From the NCBI RefSeq assembly GCF_003201595.1, contig NZ_QJJS01000022.1, positions 1 to 64,000 on the forward strand: a stretch of DNA of 64,000 nucleotides, read 5' to 3'. The notes under the pieces were generated by a model. The model was not told the origin of the DNA, searched no databases, and was given only the letters and a program-made list of their open reading frames with translations. This DNA is from Sphaerotilus hippei (GTDB lineage Bacteria > Pseudomonadota > Gammaproteobacteria > Burkholderiales > Burkholderiaceae_C). Below, in pieces: positions 8,300 through 17,380 of the stretch (positions are counted from its first letter, which is position 1; the number at the start of each line of letters is the position of its first letter). The position numbers were made by a program, and so were the translations under genes.

Positions 8300-10437
8300 G
8301 ATCGCCCCTTCGACGCGGCCGCAGGGGCCGCCAGCAGCGCATCGCCGCCGCCGGAGGCCCCGAAGGCCTGCTCGCGCAGCAGCGCCAGCTGGTCGCGCAC
8401 CCGGGCGGCCTTCTCGAACTCGAGGTTCTTCGCATGCTCGAGCATCTGCTTCTCGAGCTGCTTGATGCGCTTGCCCAGGTCCTTCTCGGACAGCACCTCG
8501 ACCTCGGCGGCCGCATGCTCGACCACCTGGTCGTCGCGCCCCGGCTTGTCGCCGTAGACCCCGTCGATCAGCTCCTTGATGTGCTTGCGGATGCCACGCG
8601 GCGTGATGCCCATCGCCAGGTTGTGGGCGATCTGGCGCTCGCGGCGGCGCTCGGTCTCGCCGATGGCCTTGCGCATCGACTCGGTGATGCGGTCGGCATA
8701 GAGGATGGCGCGGCCGTTGACGTTGCGCGCCGCCCGCCCGATGGTCTGGATCAGGCTGCGCTCGGCCCGCAGGAAGCCTTCCTTGTCGGCGTCGAGGATC
8801 GCCACCAGCGAGACCTCGGGGATGTCCAGCCCCTCGCGCAGCAGGTTGATGCCCACCAGCACGTCGAAGGCCCCCAGGCGCAGGTCACGCAGGATCTCGA
8901 CCCGCTCGACCGTGTCGATGTCGGAATGCAGGTAGCGCACCTTGACGCCGTTCTCGGCCAGGTAGTCGGTCAGCTGCTCGGACATGCGCTTGGTCAGCGT
9001 CGTGATCAGCACCCGCTCGCCGACCTCGACGCGCAGGCGGATCTCCTGCAGCACGTCGTCGACCTGGTTGCCCGCCGGGCGCACCTCGATCAGCGGGTCG
9101 ACCAGCCCGGTCGGGCGCACCAGCTGCTCGACCACCTGGCCGGCGTGGTTCTTCTCGTAGTCGGCCGGCGTGGCCGACACGAAGATGCACTGGCGCATCT
9201 TGGTCTCGAACTCGTCGAACTTCAGCGGCCGGTTGTCCATCGCGCTGGGCAGGCGGAAGCCGTACTCGACCAGCGTGGTCTTGCGCGCCCGGTCGCCGTT
9301 GTACATGCCGCCGAGCTGGCCGATCAGCACATGGCTCTCGTCGAGCAGCATCAGCGCGTCGGGCGGCATGTAGTCCACCAGCGTGGGCGGGGGATCGCCC
9401 GGCTTCGCGCCGGAGAGGTGGCGGCTGTAGTTCTCGATGCCCTTGCAGTGGCCGACCTCCTGCATCATCTCCAGATCGAAGCGGGTGCGCTGCTCCAGGC
9501 GCTGGGCCTCGACCAGCTTGCCCTGGCTGACGAACTCGGCCAGGCGGGTGCGCAGCTCGTTCTTGATGCCCTCGATGGCGACCAGCACGCGCTCGCGCGG
9601 GGTCACGTAGTGGCTCGACGGGTAGATCGTGAAGCGCGGGATCTTCTGGCGGATCCTGCCGGTCAGCGGGTCGAAGAGCTGGATGGCCTCGACCTCGTCA
9701 TCGAACAGCTCCAGGCGGACCGCCAGCTCGGAGTGCTCGGCCGGGAAGACGTCGATCGTGTCGCCCCGCACCCGGAAGGTGCCGCGCGTGAAATCGGTGT
9801 CGTTGCGGGTGTACTGCATGCGGATCAGCTGGGCGATCGCGTCACGCTGGCCGATCTTGTCCCCGTTGCGCACGATGAAGCGCATCTGGGTGTAGTCCTC
9901 GGGCTTGCCGATGCCGTAGATCGCGCTGACCGTGGCCACGATGACCGTGTCACGCCGCTCCAGCACGCTCTTGGTGGCCGACAGCCGCATCTGCTCGATG
10001 TGCTCGTTGATCGAGCTGTCCTTCTCGATGAACAGGTCGCGCTGAGGCACGTAGGCCTCGGGCTGGTAATAGTCGTAATAGCTGACGAAGTACTCGATGG
10101 CGTTCTTCGGGAAGAACTCCCGGAATTCGGCGTAGAGCTGGGCCGCCAGCGTCTTGTTGGGCGCGAAGACGATGGCCGGACGCCCCATCCGGGCGATCAC
10201 GTTGGCCATCGTGAAGGTCTTGCCCGAACCGGTCACGCCCAGCAGGGTCTGGTAGCTCAGGCCGTCCTCGACGCCCTCGCACAGCTTGGCGATCGCCGCG
10301 GGCTGGTCGCCCGCGGGCGGATAGGGCATGAACAGCTGGAAAGGAGACCCCGGAAAGCTCACGAGCTCCCCGGCGGGGGCCTCGGTACCGGCTGGATCAC
10401 CGCCAGGTTTTCCCCCTTCGATTGCGAGCTCCGTCAT
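8296..10437 (-). CDS. uvrB: excinuclease ABC subunit B
   Basis: UvrB is the damage-verifying helicase-like subunit of nucleotide excision repair. The 713-residue protein has Walker A GVTGSGKT, the beta-hairpin segment [12 protein letters not shown], the DEAD-like motif LLDESH, the helicase motif QTIGRAARN and a C-terminal UVR domain ([20 protein letters not shown]). The start MTELAIEGG at 10437 places the conserved core correctly. A longer open frame runs upstream through the opposite tyrB gene but is not coding. It is divergent from tyrB with a 99-base intergenic region. Confidence 0.97.
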   Translation of the reverse strand: MTELAIEGGKPGGDPAGTEAPAGELVSFPGSPFQLFMPYPPAGDQPAAIAKLCEGVEDGLSYQTLLGVTGSGKTFTMANVIARMGRPAIVFAPNKTLAAQLYAEFREFFPKNAIEYFVSYYDYYQPEAYVPQRDLFIEKDSSINEHIEQMRLSATKSVLERRDTVIVATVSAIYGIGKPEDYTQMRFIVRNGDKIGQRDAIAQLIRMQYTRNDTDFTRGTFRVRGDTIDVFPAEHSELAVRLELFDDEVEAIQLFDPLTGRIRQKIPRFTIYPSSHYVTPRERVLVAIEGIKNELRTRLAEFVSQGKLVEAQRLEQRTRFDLEMMQEVGHCKGIENYSRHLSGAKPGDPPPTLVDYMPPDALMLLDESHVLIGQLGGMYNGDRARKTTLVEYGFRLPSAMDNRPLKFDEFETKMRQCIFVSATPADYEKNHAGQVVEQLVRPTGLVDPLIEVRPAGNQVDDVLQEIRLRVEVGERVLITTLTKRMSEQLTDYLAENGVKVRYLHSDIDTVERVEILRDLRLGAFDVLVGINLLREGLDIPEVSLVAILDADKEGFLRAERSLIQTIGRAARNVNGRAILYADRITESMRKAIGETERRRERQIAHNLAMGITPRGIRKHIKELIDGVYGDKPGRDDQVVEHAAAEVEVLSEKDLGKRIKQLEKQMLEHAKNLEFEKAARVRDQLALLREQAFGASGGGDALLAAPAAASKGRS

Positions 10438-10536
10438 GCTGCTGCCACCCCACCGTAAAATTGCGCCAAACCAGCAGCCTACCTCACACGAGGTTCCGGT
10501 TTCACAACGTCCGCCCACCACCTCACAGGTTTGCCC

Positions 10537-11733
10537 ATGTCCCTCCTGTCCGCCGTCGAAATGGCCCCCCGCGACCCGATCCTGGGTCTGAACGAACAAT
10601 TTGCCGCAGACACCAACCCCGCCAAGGTCAACCTGGGCGTGGGCGTGTACTACGACGATGAGGGCAAGCTGCCCCTGCTCAAGTGCGTGCGCGCCGCCGA
10701 GCAGCAGATGATGGAGGCCCCCAAGGCCCGCGGCTACCTGCCGATCGACGGCATCGCCGCCTACGACAAGGCCGTGCAGGGCCTGGTGTTCGGCGCCGAC
10801 AGCGCCGTCGTCACCGGCGGCCGGGTGGCCACCGTGCAGGCCATCGGCGGCACCGGCGGCCTGAAGATCGGCGCGGACTTCCTCAAGCGCCTGTCGCCCG
10901 ATGCCCAGGTGCTGATCTCCGACCCGAGCTGGGAGAACCACCGCGCGCTGTTCACCAACGCCGGCTTCAACGTGGGCACCTACCCCTACTACGACGCCGA
11001 GAACAAGGGCATCAACTTCGCCGGCATGATCGCCACGCTGCGCGCGGCCGCGCCGGGCACCGTCGTCGTGCTGCACGCCTGCTGCCACAACCCGACCGGC
11101 TACGACATCACGCCCGAGCAGTGGGCCCAGGTGATCGACGCCGTCAAGTCGCAGGGCCTGGTGGCCTTCCTCGACATGGCCTACCAGGGCTTTGGCAACG
11201 GCATCGCCGAGGACGGCGCGGTGATCCAGCAGTTCGTCGACGCCGGCCTGGACTTCTTCGTCTCGACCTCGTTCTCCAAGAGCTTCTCGCTCTACGGCGA
11301 GCGCGTGGGCGCGCTGTCGGTGCTGTGCGCCAGCAAGGAAGAGGCGACGCGCGTGCTGTCGCAGCTGAAGATCGTCATCCGCACCAACTACTCCAACCCG
11401 CCGACGCACGGCGCCCAGGTCGTGGCCACGGTGCTCAACACCCCCGAGCTGCGGGCGATGTGGGAAGAGGAGCTGGCCGGCATGCGCGTGCGCATCAAGC
11501 AGATGCGCGTCGCGCTGGTCGAGAAGCTGGCCGCCGCCGGTGTCGACCTCGACCTGAGCTTCATCACGCGCCAACAGGGCATGTTCAGCTACTCCGGCCT
11601 GACCAAGCCGCAGATGGAGCGCCTGCGCAGCGAGTTCGGCGTCTACGGCGTCGACTCGGGCCGCATCTGCGTGGCCGCGCTGAACAGCCGCAACATCGAG
11701 TACGTGGCCGCCTCGATCAAGAAGGTGCTGTAA
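10537..11733 (+). CDS. tyrB: aromatic amino acid / aspartate aminotransferase
   Basis: This class I PLP aminotransferase has 398 residues. The PLP lysine lies in [16 protein letters not shown], and other motifs include [11 protein letters not shown] and the arginine region near the C-terminus. TyrB-type enzymes transfer amino groups between glutamate and aromatic keto acids, with overlap on aspartate. Whether it prefers aromatic or aspartate substrates cannot be read from the sequence alone. The ATG at 10537 is preferred to a TTG two codons upstream. It is divergent from uvrB, an arrangement common in betaproteobacteria. Confidence 0.93.
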   Translation: MSLLSAVEMAPRDPILGLNEQFAADTNPAKVNLGVGVYYDDEGKLPLLKCVRAAEQQMMEAPKARGYLPIDGIAAYDKAVQGLVFGADSAVVTGGRVATVQAIGGTGGLKIGADFLKRLSPDAQVLISDPSWENHRALFTNAGFNVGTYPYYDAENKGINFAGMIATLRAAAPGTVVVLHACCHNPTGYDITPEQWAQVIDAVKSQGLVAFLDMAYQGFGNGIAEDGAVIQQFVDAGLDFFVSTSFSKSFSLYGERVGALSVLCASKEEATRVLSQLKIVIRTNYSNPPTHGAQVVATVLNTPELRAMWEEELAGMRVRIKQMRVALVEKLAAAGVDLDLSFITRQQGMFSYSGLTKPQMERLRSEFGVYGVDSGRICVAALNSRNIEYVAASIKKVL

Positions 11734-11755
11734 GCGGCACCTTCTCCGTCGGCGC

Positions 11756-13579
11756 TCAGTGCGCCGACACCGTGAGCACGCCGGGCAGGCCCGGTCCGGT
11801 CAGGGTGATGTAGACCGGATCGGAGCCGACCTCGATCGAGGCCTGCCCCGCGGCATCCCGACGCAGGCCCAGTGCCTGCCCCGTCATGCCCACGGCCGCC
11901 GACGCCCCCAGCGTCGGCGCCAGCCGCACGGTGCGCCGGGCTCCGTCCACCGACCAGGCCACCAGCTTGCGGTCCTTCGCCCCCTTGAAGGCGTGCACGT
12001 GCACCCCCTCGGCCGGCGAGGTCGAGCCCAGCACCTGGGCCTGCTGCCGGTAGCCACCCAGCTCGCGCGACATCACCTGCATCGTGAAGAAGGGCTTGCG
12101 GCGTGCCCGGTCGTTGGTGAGCAGCCCGAACGGGCCGTCGACCGAATCCTGCGACGAGAACCACTGCACCGACTCGACCCCGGCGGCCGCCAGCGTGATG
12201 AACGAGCGTGGCAGGTAGGCGGCCATCACCTGCTCGCTGACCGTCGACGGCTCCTGGCCGCCGTAGGTCCAGCCGACCTCGGTCACCCAGATCTCGGGCG
12301 TGCGGCCGAACCGGGCCGCGCCCTGCTCGCGCAGGCGCCGCACCGCGGAGGCCACCGAGCGGTCCGGGTCCACGACCTGGAAGGGCGCCGTCCAGTCGGT
12401 GTCATGGGCCACCGCGGCCAGCTCGGGGTAGCCCGGGTGATAGGGGTGCACGGCGAACCCGTCCAGATCAGGCGGCAGGCCGGCCTCCAGCAGCCAGTAG
12501 TGGATGATCCACATGTCGTCGTCCGACAGCAGCTTGACCGAGGCCTCGTGGGCCTTCACCTGCCGGACCGCCTCGCGCACCATGCCGGCGTAGTGGCTCA
12601 GCCAGGCCGACGGCAGCTTGCCCTGCCACTGCCCGCCGAACACCTTGGTGATCTCGTTGTGCGGCTCGTTGCCGATCTCCAGCACGAAGCGCACGCCGAT
12701 CGCCCGCAGCTGCCGGGCGATCTCCACCGCGCGGCGCCCGTAGGCCACCGGCTCGTAGGGCTGGTTCGGGTAGGCCTGCTCGTTGCCGAGCTGCATGATG
12801 TAGACCACGCCGATGCCGTGGTCACGATAGTACTCGAGCCGGCGCTTCAAGCCCTCGGGCATGGCGACGAACCGGCCCGGGGACGGCTCGATGGCCGACG
12901 GCAGCTCCCAGTCGCGCACCCAGCGCACCCCGAGGTCCTGCACCATCGGGATGTCCGACAGCGGCTGCCCCTGCGAGAACTTGACGTTCAGCCCCACCAC
13001 CGAGCAGAACTGCCCGGTGTCGCAGCCGGTCGGCGCCCGCACCACCGGCACGATGCAGGCGGTGCGCGAGGGACTGCCCGTCGGGCAGGCGGGCGGGCCG
13101 CTGAAGCGCAGCGTGCCGGCCCGGGCCAGCTCGCTGCGCCCGGGCACCAGGCTGGCGACACCGATGGCGCCGCGGTCGTAGACCACCTGGGACTGCGCCA
13201 GGTCCAGCGGCACCCCCTGCACATGGACACGCTCGACCAGCAGACGCCGGTCACCGCCGCCGGCCTGCGCATCGTTGAGGAAGACGACGTCGATCGCCGA
13301 GGACGCCGGCAGGTGATCGACGACAAAACGGTAGTCCTGCCCCGTGGTGGAGCGGACCTCGACCCGGCCGACCGGCTGGGCATCGACCCGCAGCTCCATC
13401 ACCGGCCCCACGCCGGACCAGGGCACCCCCTTGGCCCGCACGACGATCGTCGCGTCGGGCGGCACCGGACCGGGGGCTGCACAGCCCTGCAGCGCCAGCA
13501 TCGGACCGAGCACCAGGACCATCAGGGCGCCGATCTGGCGCGGTCGCCAGGACGACCAGGAAAGGACAGGCATGCGCAT
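11756..13579 (-). CDS. lipoprotein with CBM60-like domain and clan GH-A glycosidase-like domain
   Basis: This 607-residue protein starts with a lipoprotein signal ending LALQGC (Cys33), so it is probably anchored in the outer membrane. Residues about 40-125 ([20 protein letters not shown]) resemble calcium-dependent carbohydrate-binding modules of family 60/36. The following barrel has acid/base-like LEIGNEPHN near residue 305 and nucleophile-like WVTEVGW near 433, as in clan GH-A families such as GH39 or GH5. The substrate is unknown; plant xylan or a self-made polysaccharide are possible. It is convergent with tyrB and has no operon partner. Confidence 0.7.
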   Translation of the reverse strand: MRMPVLSWSSWRPRQIGALMVLVLGPMLALQGCAAPGPVPPDATIVVRAKGVPWSGVGPVMELRVDAQPVGRVEVRSTTGQDYRFVVDHLPASSAIDVVFLNDAQAGGGDRRLLVERVHVQGVPLDLAQSQVVYDRGAIGVASLVPGRSELARAGTLRFSGPPACPTGSPSRTACIVPVVRAPTGCDTGQFCSVVGLNVKFSQGQPLSDIPMVQDLGVRWVRDWELPSAIEPSPGRFVAMPEGLKRRLEYYRDHGIGVVYIMQLGNEQAYPNQPYEPVAYGRRAVEIARQLRAIGVRFVLEIGNEPHNEITKVFGGQWQGKLPSAWLSHYAGMVREAVRQVKAHEASVKLLSDDDMWIIHYWLLEAGLPPDLDGFAVHPYHPGYPELAAVAHDTDWTAPFQVVDPDRSVASAVRRLREQGAARFGRTPEIWVTEVGWTYGGQEPSTVSEQVMAAYLPRSFITLAAAGVESVQWFSSQDSVDGPFGLLTNDRARRKPFFTMQVMSRELGGYRQQAQVLGSTSPAEGVHVHAFKGAKDRKLVAWSVDGARRTVRLAPTLGASAAVGMTGQALGLRRDAAGQASIEVGSDPVYITLTGPGLPGVLTVSAH

Positions 13580-13953
13580 CTCCGAATCGGGCCGTGGCCG
13601 ACGACCCGCCCCCCTGGCCTGTCTGCCGCCCCGGCCATGCTGCACTGCAGCGATTCGAGTGTAGGGCGACCCGGGACATCCCGCAGGCCGCAAAGACGTC
13701 TCGTTGACGCCGCGGCAAACGCGTCGCTCAGCGCCTCGTCGAGCAGGTACGGGGTCTGCTGGCCGCTGGCGCCCGTCCATTCACCTCGACGAGGCTGTTG
13801 CAGGGCACATCAAGATGCCATCGGAGGCGCCCCGTGTCAGTGCCCGCGCACCAGATCGGCCCGTGCCCGCGCGCTGAAGCAAGCACAGCGGGCACCTTGA
13901 TTCGCTGAAGCGGCCGGGCCGCCGCCCGCCGGTCAGAAGGACGTCAGCCCGCC
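13580..13953. other. non-coding gap between the glycosidase lipoprotein and puuD
   Basis: These roughly 370 bases hold the promoter region of the lipoprotein gene and the downstream region of puuD, both read leftward. I see no supported gene, no clear terminator with a T-run, and no repeat family. Confidence 0.5.
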
Positions 13954-15159
13954 TCAGGGCGTGATCGGTGCCCCGGCCTGCACCCAGCGATCGAGCAGCG
14001 CCCGCTCGTCCTCGGTGATCTGCGTCGCGTTGTTCATCGGCATCAGGCGCTGCAGCACCACCTGCTGGCGGATCTGCAGCGCATGGGCGACGAGCAGCTC
14101 CGGGGTGTGCAGCGCCACGCCCTTGTTCTGCACCTGCGCGTTGTGGCAGAGCACGCAGCGCTGCGCCACCACCTGCCGGACCTCGGCCAGCGTGGGCACC
14201 GTCGCCACGCGGGCGACCGGCGCCGCCGGGCGCAGCCCGACGATCAGCGCCACCAGCAGGCCCAGCGCCAGCCCGACCAGCGGCCACAGCACGCGGCCCT
14301 TGTGGCGGGCGACGAAGAAGGTCCGCACCAGCGCGCCCACCAGCATCAGCACGCTCAGCACCAGCCAGTTGTGCGGGCCCTCGTAGAGCATGCCGTAGTG
14401 GTTGCTCAGCATCGCGATCAGCACCGGCAGCGTGAAATAGGTGTTGTGCACGCTGCGCTGCTTGCCCCGCTGGCCGAAGATGGCCTGCAGCGGCCGGCCC
14501 GCCTTCAGGTCGGCCACGACGGTGCGCTGGCCGGGGATGATCCAGAAGAACACGTTGGCGCTCATGATCGTCGCCAGCATCGCCCCCATCAGCAGGAAGG
14601 CCGCCCGCCCGGCGAACAGCTGGCAGGCCAGCCAGGTGGCCGCCACCGTGTAGACGAAGAGCAGCGCCAGCACCAGCGTGTCGTTGCCGGTCGACAGCGT
14701 GCCGTCGGCCGCCTTCTTCTGGCCGACGAGGCGACAGATCAGGTCGTAGACCACCCAGCCGGCCACCAGGAAGCCCAGTGCCGCGGCCCCGGCGGCCATC
14801 GGCGACCAGTCCATGCGGCCCTTGTCGACCAGGAAGGTGCCCGCGTTCCACAGGTAGAGCACGGTGAACAGCCCGAAGCCCGACAGCCAGGTCGAATAGC
14901 TCTCCCAGTAGAACCAGTGCAGCTGCTCGGGCATGCGCTTCGGGCCGAGCGGGAACTTGCGCGCGTTGTAGAAACCGCCGCCGTGCACCGACCAGATCTC
15001 GCCGCCCACGCCCTCGCGGCGCACCGCCTCGTCTTCGGGGGGCACCAGGCTGTTGTCCAGCCAGACGAAATAGAAGGACGAACCGATCCAGGCGATGGCC
15101 GTGATCACGTGCAGCCAGCGCAGCAGCAGGTTGGCCCAGTCGAGCAGATAGGTTTCCAT
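13954..15159 (-). CDS. puuD: membrane-bound urate hydroxylase PuuD with cytochrome c domain
   Basis: PuuD oxidises urate to 5-hydroxyisourate and passes electrons to the respiratory chain. The 401-residue protein has about eight or nine membrane segments (WLHVITAIAWIGSSFYFVW at the N-terminus) and a C-terminal cytochrome c domain with a single heme site CVLCHN near residue 338; MPMNN may supply the axial methionine. This architecture is characteristic of the PuuD family. It follows uraH almost immediately, so the two first steps of urate breakdown are co-transcribed. Confidence 0.93.
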   Translation of the reverse strand: METYLLDWANLLLRWLHVITAIAWIGSSFYFVWLDNSLVPPEDEAVRREGVGGEIWSVHGGGFYNARKFPLGPKRMPEQLHWFYWESYSTWLSGFGLFTVLYLWNAGTFLVDKGRMDWSPMAAGAAALGFLVAGWVVYDLICRLVGQKKAADGTLSTGNDTLVLALLFVYTVAATWLACQLFAGRAAFLLMGAMLATIMSANVFFWIIPGQRTVVADLKAGRPLQAIFGQRGKQRSVHNTYFTLPVLIAMLSNHYGMLYEGPHNWLVLSVLMLVGALVRTFFVARHKGRVLWPLVGLALGLLVALIVGLRPAAPVARVATVPTLAEVRQVVAQRCVLCHNAQVQNKGVALHTPELLVAHALQIRQQVVLQRLMPMNNATQITEDERALLDRWVQAGAPITP

Positions 15160-15160
15160 G

Positions 15161-15517
15161 TCAGCTGCCGCGGTAGGTGGAATAGCTCCACGGGCTCACC
15201 AGCAGGGGCACGTGGTAGTGGGCGCCGGGGTCGGCCAGGCCGAAGTCCAGCGGCACAGTGTCGAGGAAAGGCGGCTCGGGCAGGGTCACGCCCCGCGCAC
15301 GGAAGTAGGCGCCGACCTCGAACGACAGCCGGTAGCGACCGGGCTGCAGGCCCTCGCCCTCGAGCAGCGGGCCGCTGGCACGACCATCGCTATCGAGCAC
15401 CAGGGACTGCAGGCAGCGTGCACTGCCATCGGGCGCCACGCGCCACAACGCGACGGCCATGCCCGCCGCCGGGCAGCCGTTCATCGTGTCGAGCACATGG
15501 GTGGTGAGCTTGCCCAT
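15161..15517 (-). CDS. uraH: 5-hydroxyisourate hydrolase
   Basis: This 118-residue transthyretin-like enzyme hydrolyses 5-hydroxyisourate to OHCU, the second step after PuuD. Signature segments are LTTHVLDTMNGCPA at the N-terminus and the C-terminal tetrapeptide YRGS, which defines the family. The H-VP-LLVSPWSYSTYRGS end is complete. It is transcribed divergently from the GntR gene across a palindromic operator. Confidence 0.96.
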   Translation of the reverse strand: MGKLTTHVLDTMNGCPAAGMAVALWRVAPDGSARCLQSLVLDSDGRASGPLLEGEGLQPGRYRLSFEVGAYFRARGVTLPEPPFLDTVPLDFGLADPGAHYHVPLLVSPWSYSTYRGS

Positions 15518-15566
15518 CGGGCGGCCTTTCTGCTGCGGACCGCAGCGTCTGATTGCACTGTTTTCA

Positions 15567-15582
15567 AAAGTGTATACACTTT
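15567..15582. promoter_or_regulatory. perfect 16-bp palindrome, likely GntR operator
   Basis: AAAGTGTATACACTTT is a perfect inverted repeat located between the divergent uraH-puuD and gntR-puuE units. Operators of FadR/VanR-type GntR regulators have this size and style (GTnTAnAC core). It could control both directions, including autoregulation. Binding is inferred from position and symmetry. Confidence 0.65.
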
Positions 15583-15632
15583 GCAGTCAATCGAACAGCA
15601 CCCCGGTCGATCCGCCCAACCCGCCGCCTCCC

Positions 15633-16406
15633 ATGTCCGAAGACACCCTCACGGTCGCCGTGGAAACCGCCATCGATGCCACCGACGACCTGGTCGCCGC
15701 CGGCAGTCCGGCGCGCCACAACATGACCCAGCGCATCGCCGACGCGATCACCACGGCCGTGGTGGAGCGCCGCCTGATGCCTGGCACCAAGCTCGCCGAG
15801 CAGCAGATCGCCGACATCTTCAAGGTCTCGCGCACGCTGGTGCGCCAGGCGCTCAACCAGCTCAGCCGCGACCGGCTGGTCACGCTCGAGCCGGCGCGCG
15901 GCGCCTTCGTGGCACGCCCCAGCGTGGAAGAGGCGCGCCAGGTCTTCGAGGTGCGCCAGATGCTGGAGAGCTCGATGGTGCGCCAGCTCGCGGCGTCGAT
16001 CACCGACGAGCAGGTCGCCCAGCTGCGCGCCCACCTGCAGGCCGAGCGCGAGGCGGTCGGCCGCACCGACGTGACCGGACGCACCCGTCTGCTGGCCGAT
16101 TTCCACGTCGTGCTGGCCCGCCAGCTCGGCAACGAGGTGCTGGCCCAGCTGCTGACCGATCTGCTCAGCCGCAGCTCGCTGATCTCGCTGATGTACCAGA
16201 GCTCGCACTCGGCCGAACATTCCCAGGACGAGCATGTCGCCATCGTCGACGCGCTGGCGCGCCACGACGCCGACGCCGCGGTGGCGCTGATGGCCGGCCA
16301 CATCGGCAACGTCGAGCGCAACCTGCGGCTGAACCCGCGCATCAACGACCTGGCCACCGCCCTGGTCCCGCCGGCCGGGCCCGGTGCGGACGACCCTGCC
16401 ACCTGA
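15633..16406 (+). CDS. GntR-family (FadR/FCD) regulator of purine catabolism
   Basis: The 257-residue protein has an N-terminal winged helix (MTQRIADAITTAVVERRLMPGTKL, then SRTLVRQALNQLSRDRLV) and a C-terminal all-helical FCD ligand domain with metal-type histidines (DFHVVLARQLGN, EHVAIVDALARHD). FCD regulators sense small acids. The position between uraH and puuE suggests a urate-pathway intermediate as ligand. I chose the ATG at 15633; an earlier in-frame start would extend across the operator palindrome. Confidence 0.9.
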   Translation: MSEDTLTVAVETAIDATDDLVAAGSPARHNMTQRIADAITTAVVERRLMPGTKLAEQQIADIFKVSRTLVRQALNQLSRDRLVTLEPARGAFVARPSVEEARQVFEVRQMLESSMVRQLAASITDEQVAQLRAHLQAEREAVGRTDVTGRTRLLADFHVVLARQLGNEVLAQLLTDLLSRSSLISLMYQSSHSAEHSQDEHVAIVDALARHDADAAVALMAGHIGNVERNLRLNPRINDLATALVPPAGPGADDPAT

Positions 16407-16430
16407 CCGCCTTCGAAGGGAGCCCCAGCG

Positions 16431-17372
16431 ATGAACCGTTATCCCCGCGACCTGGCCGGCTATGGCCGCAACCCGCCCCACGCCCGCTGGCCGGGCCACG
16501 CCCGCGTGGCCGTGCAGTTCGTACTGAACTACGAGGAGGGCGGCGAGAACTCGGTGCTGCACGGCGACGCCGGCAGCGAGCAGTTCCTCTCCGAGATGTT
16601 CAACCCGCCGAGCTTCCCGGCCCGCCACCTCAGCATGGAGGGCATCTACGAGTACGGCTCGCGGGTCGGCGTCTGGCGCATCCTGCGCGAGTTCGAGCGG
16701 CGCGAGCTGCCGCTGACGGTGTTCGGCGTGTCGACCGCGCTGCAGCGCCACCCCGAGCTGACGGCGGCCTTCAAGGAACTGGGCCACGAGATCGCCTGCC
16801 ACGGGCTGAAGTGGATCCACTACCAGAACGTCGACGAGGCGGTCGAGCGTGAGCACATGCAGCAGGCGATGGCCATCATCGAGCAGCTCACCGGCGATCG
16901 CCCGGCGGGCTGGTACACCGGCCGCGACAGCCCCGGCACCCGGCGCCTGGTGGCCGACCACGGCGGCCTGCTCTATGACAGCGACTACTACGGCGATGAC
17001 CTGCCCTTCTGGCTGCAGGTGCGCCGGACCGACGGCGCGCTCGCGCCCCACCTGGTCGTGCCCTACACGCTGGACTGCAACGACATGCGCTTCGCGCTGC
17101 CGCAGGGCTACAGCCACGGCGACGAATTCTTCGAATACCTGCGGGACGCCTTCGACGTGCACTACGCTGAAGGCGACGAGCGCCCCGCGATGATGAGCAT
17201 CGGCATGCACTGCCGCCTGCTGGGCCGGCCCGGGCGCATGCGGGCGCTGCAGCGTTTCCTCGACCACGTGCAGTCCCACCACCGGGTCTGGATCTGCCGC
17301 CGGGTGGACATCGCCCGCCACTGGCGCGACACCCATCCGTTCGACGCGGACCGCGCCTTCGTCTGGGAATGA
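16431..17372 (+). CDS. puuE: allantoinase PuuE (polysaccharide-deacetylase fold)
   Basis: PuuE hydrolyses allantoin to allantoate and belongs to the carbohydrate esterase 4 fold, not the amidohydrolase fold of AllB. The 313-residue protein starts YPRDLAGYGRNPPHARWPGHARVAVQFVLNYEEGGE, a clear family signature (given here in parts), and contains IACHGLKWIHY and the SIGMHCRLLGRPGR motif. It sits 24 bases after the GntR gene and overlaps or abuts the uraD-allC fusion, indicating one operon. Confidence 0.95.
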   Translation: MNRYPRDLAGYGRNPPHARWPGHARVAVQFVLNYEEGGENSVLHGDAGSEQFLSEMFNPPSFPARHLSMEGIYEYGSRVGVWRILREFERRELPLTVFGVSTALQRHPELTAAFKELGHEIACHGLKWIHYQNVDEAVEREHMQQAMAIIEQLTGDRPAGWYTGRDSPGTRRLVADHGGLLYDSDYYGDDLPFWLQVRRTDGALAPHLVVPYTLDCNDMRFALPQGYSHGDEFFEYLRDAFDVHYAEGDERPAMMSIGMHCRLLGRPGRMRALQRFLDHVQSHHRVWICRRVDIARHWRDTHPFDADRAFVWE

Positions 17373-17380
17373 GGCCCGCC

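Noticed and set aside
7345-10458. 1037-codon open frame on the plus strand
   Set aside because: It is antisense to iscR, the phosphatase and uvrB, and lacks any recognisable domain. Such frames are common in DNA of this GC content.
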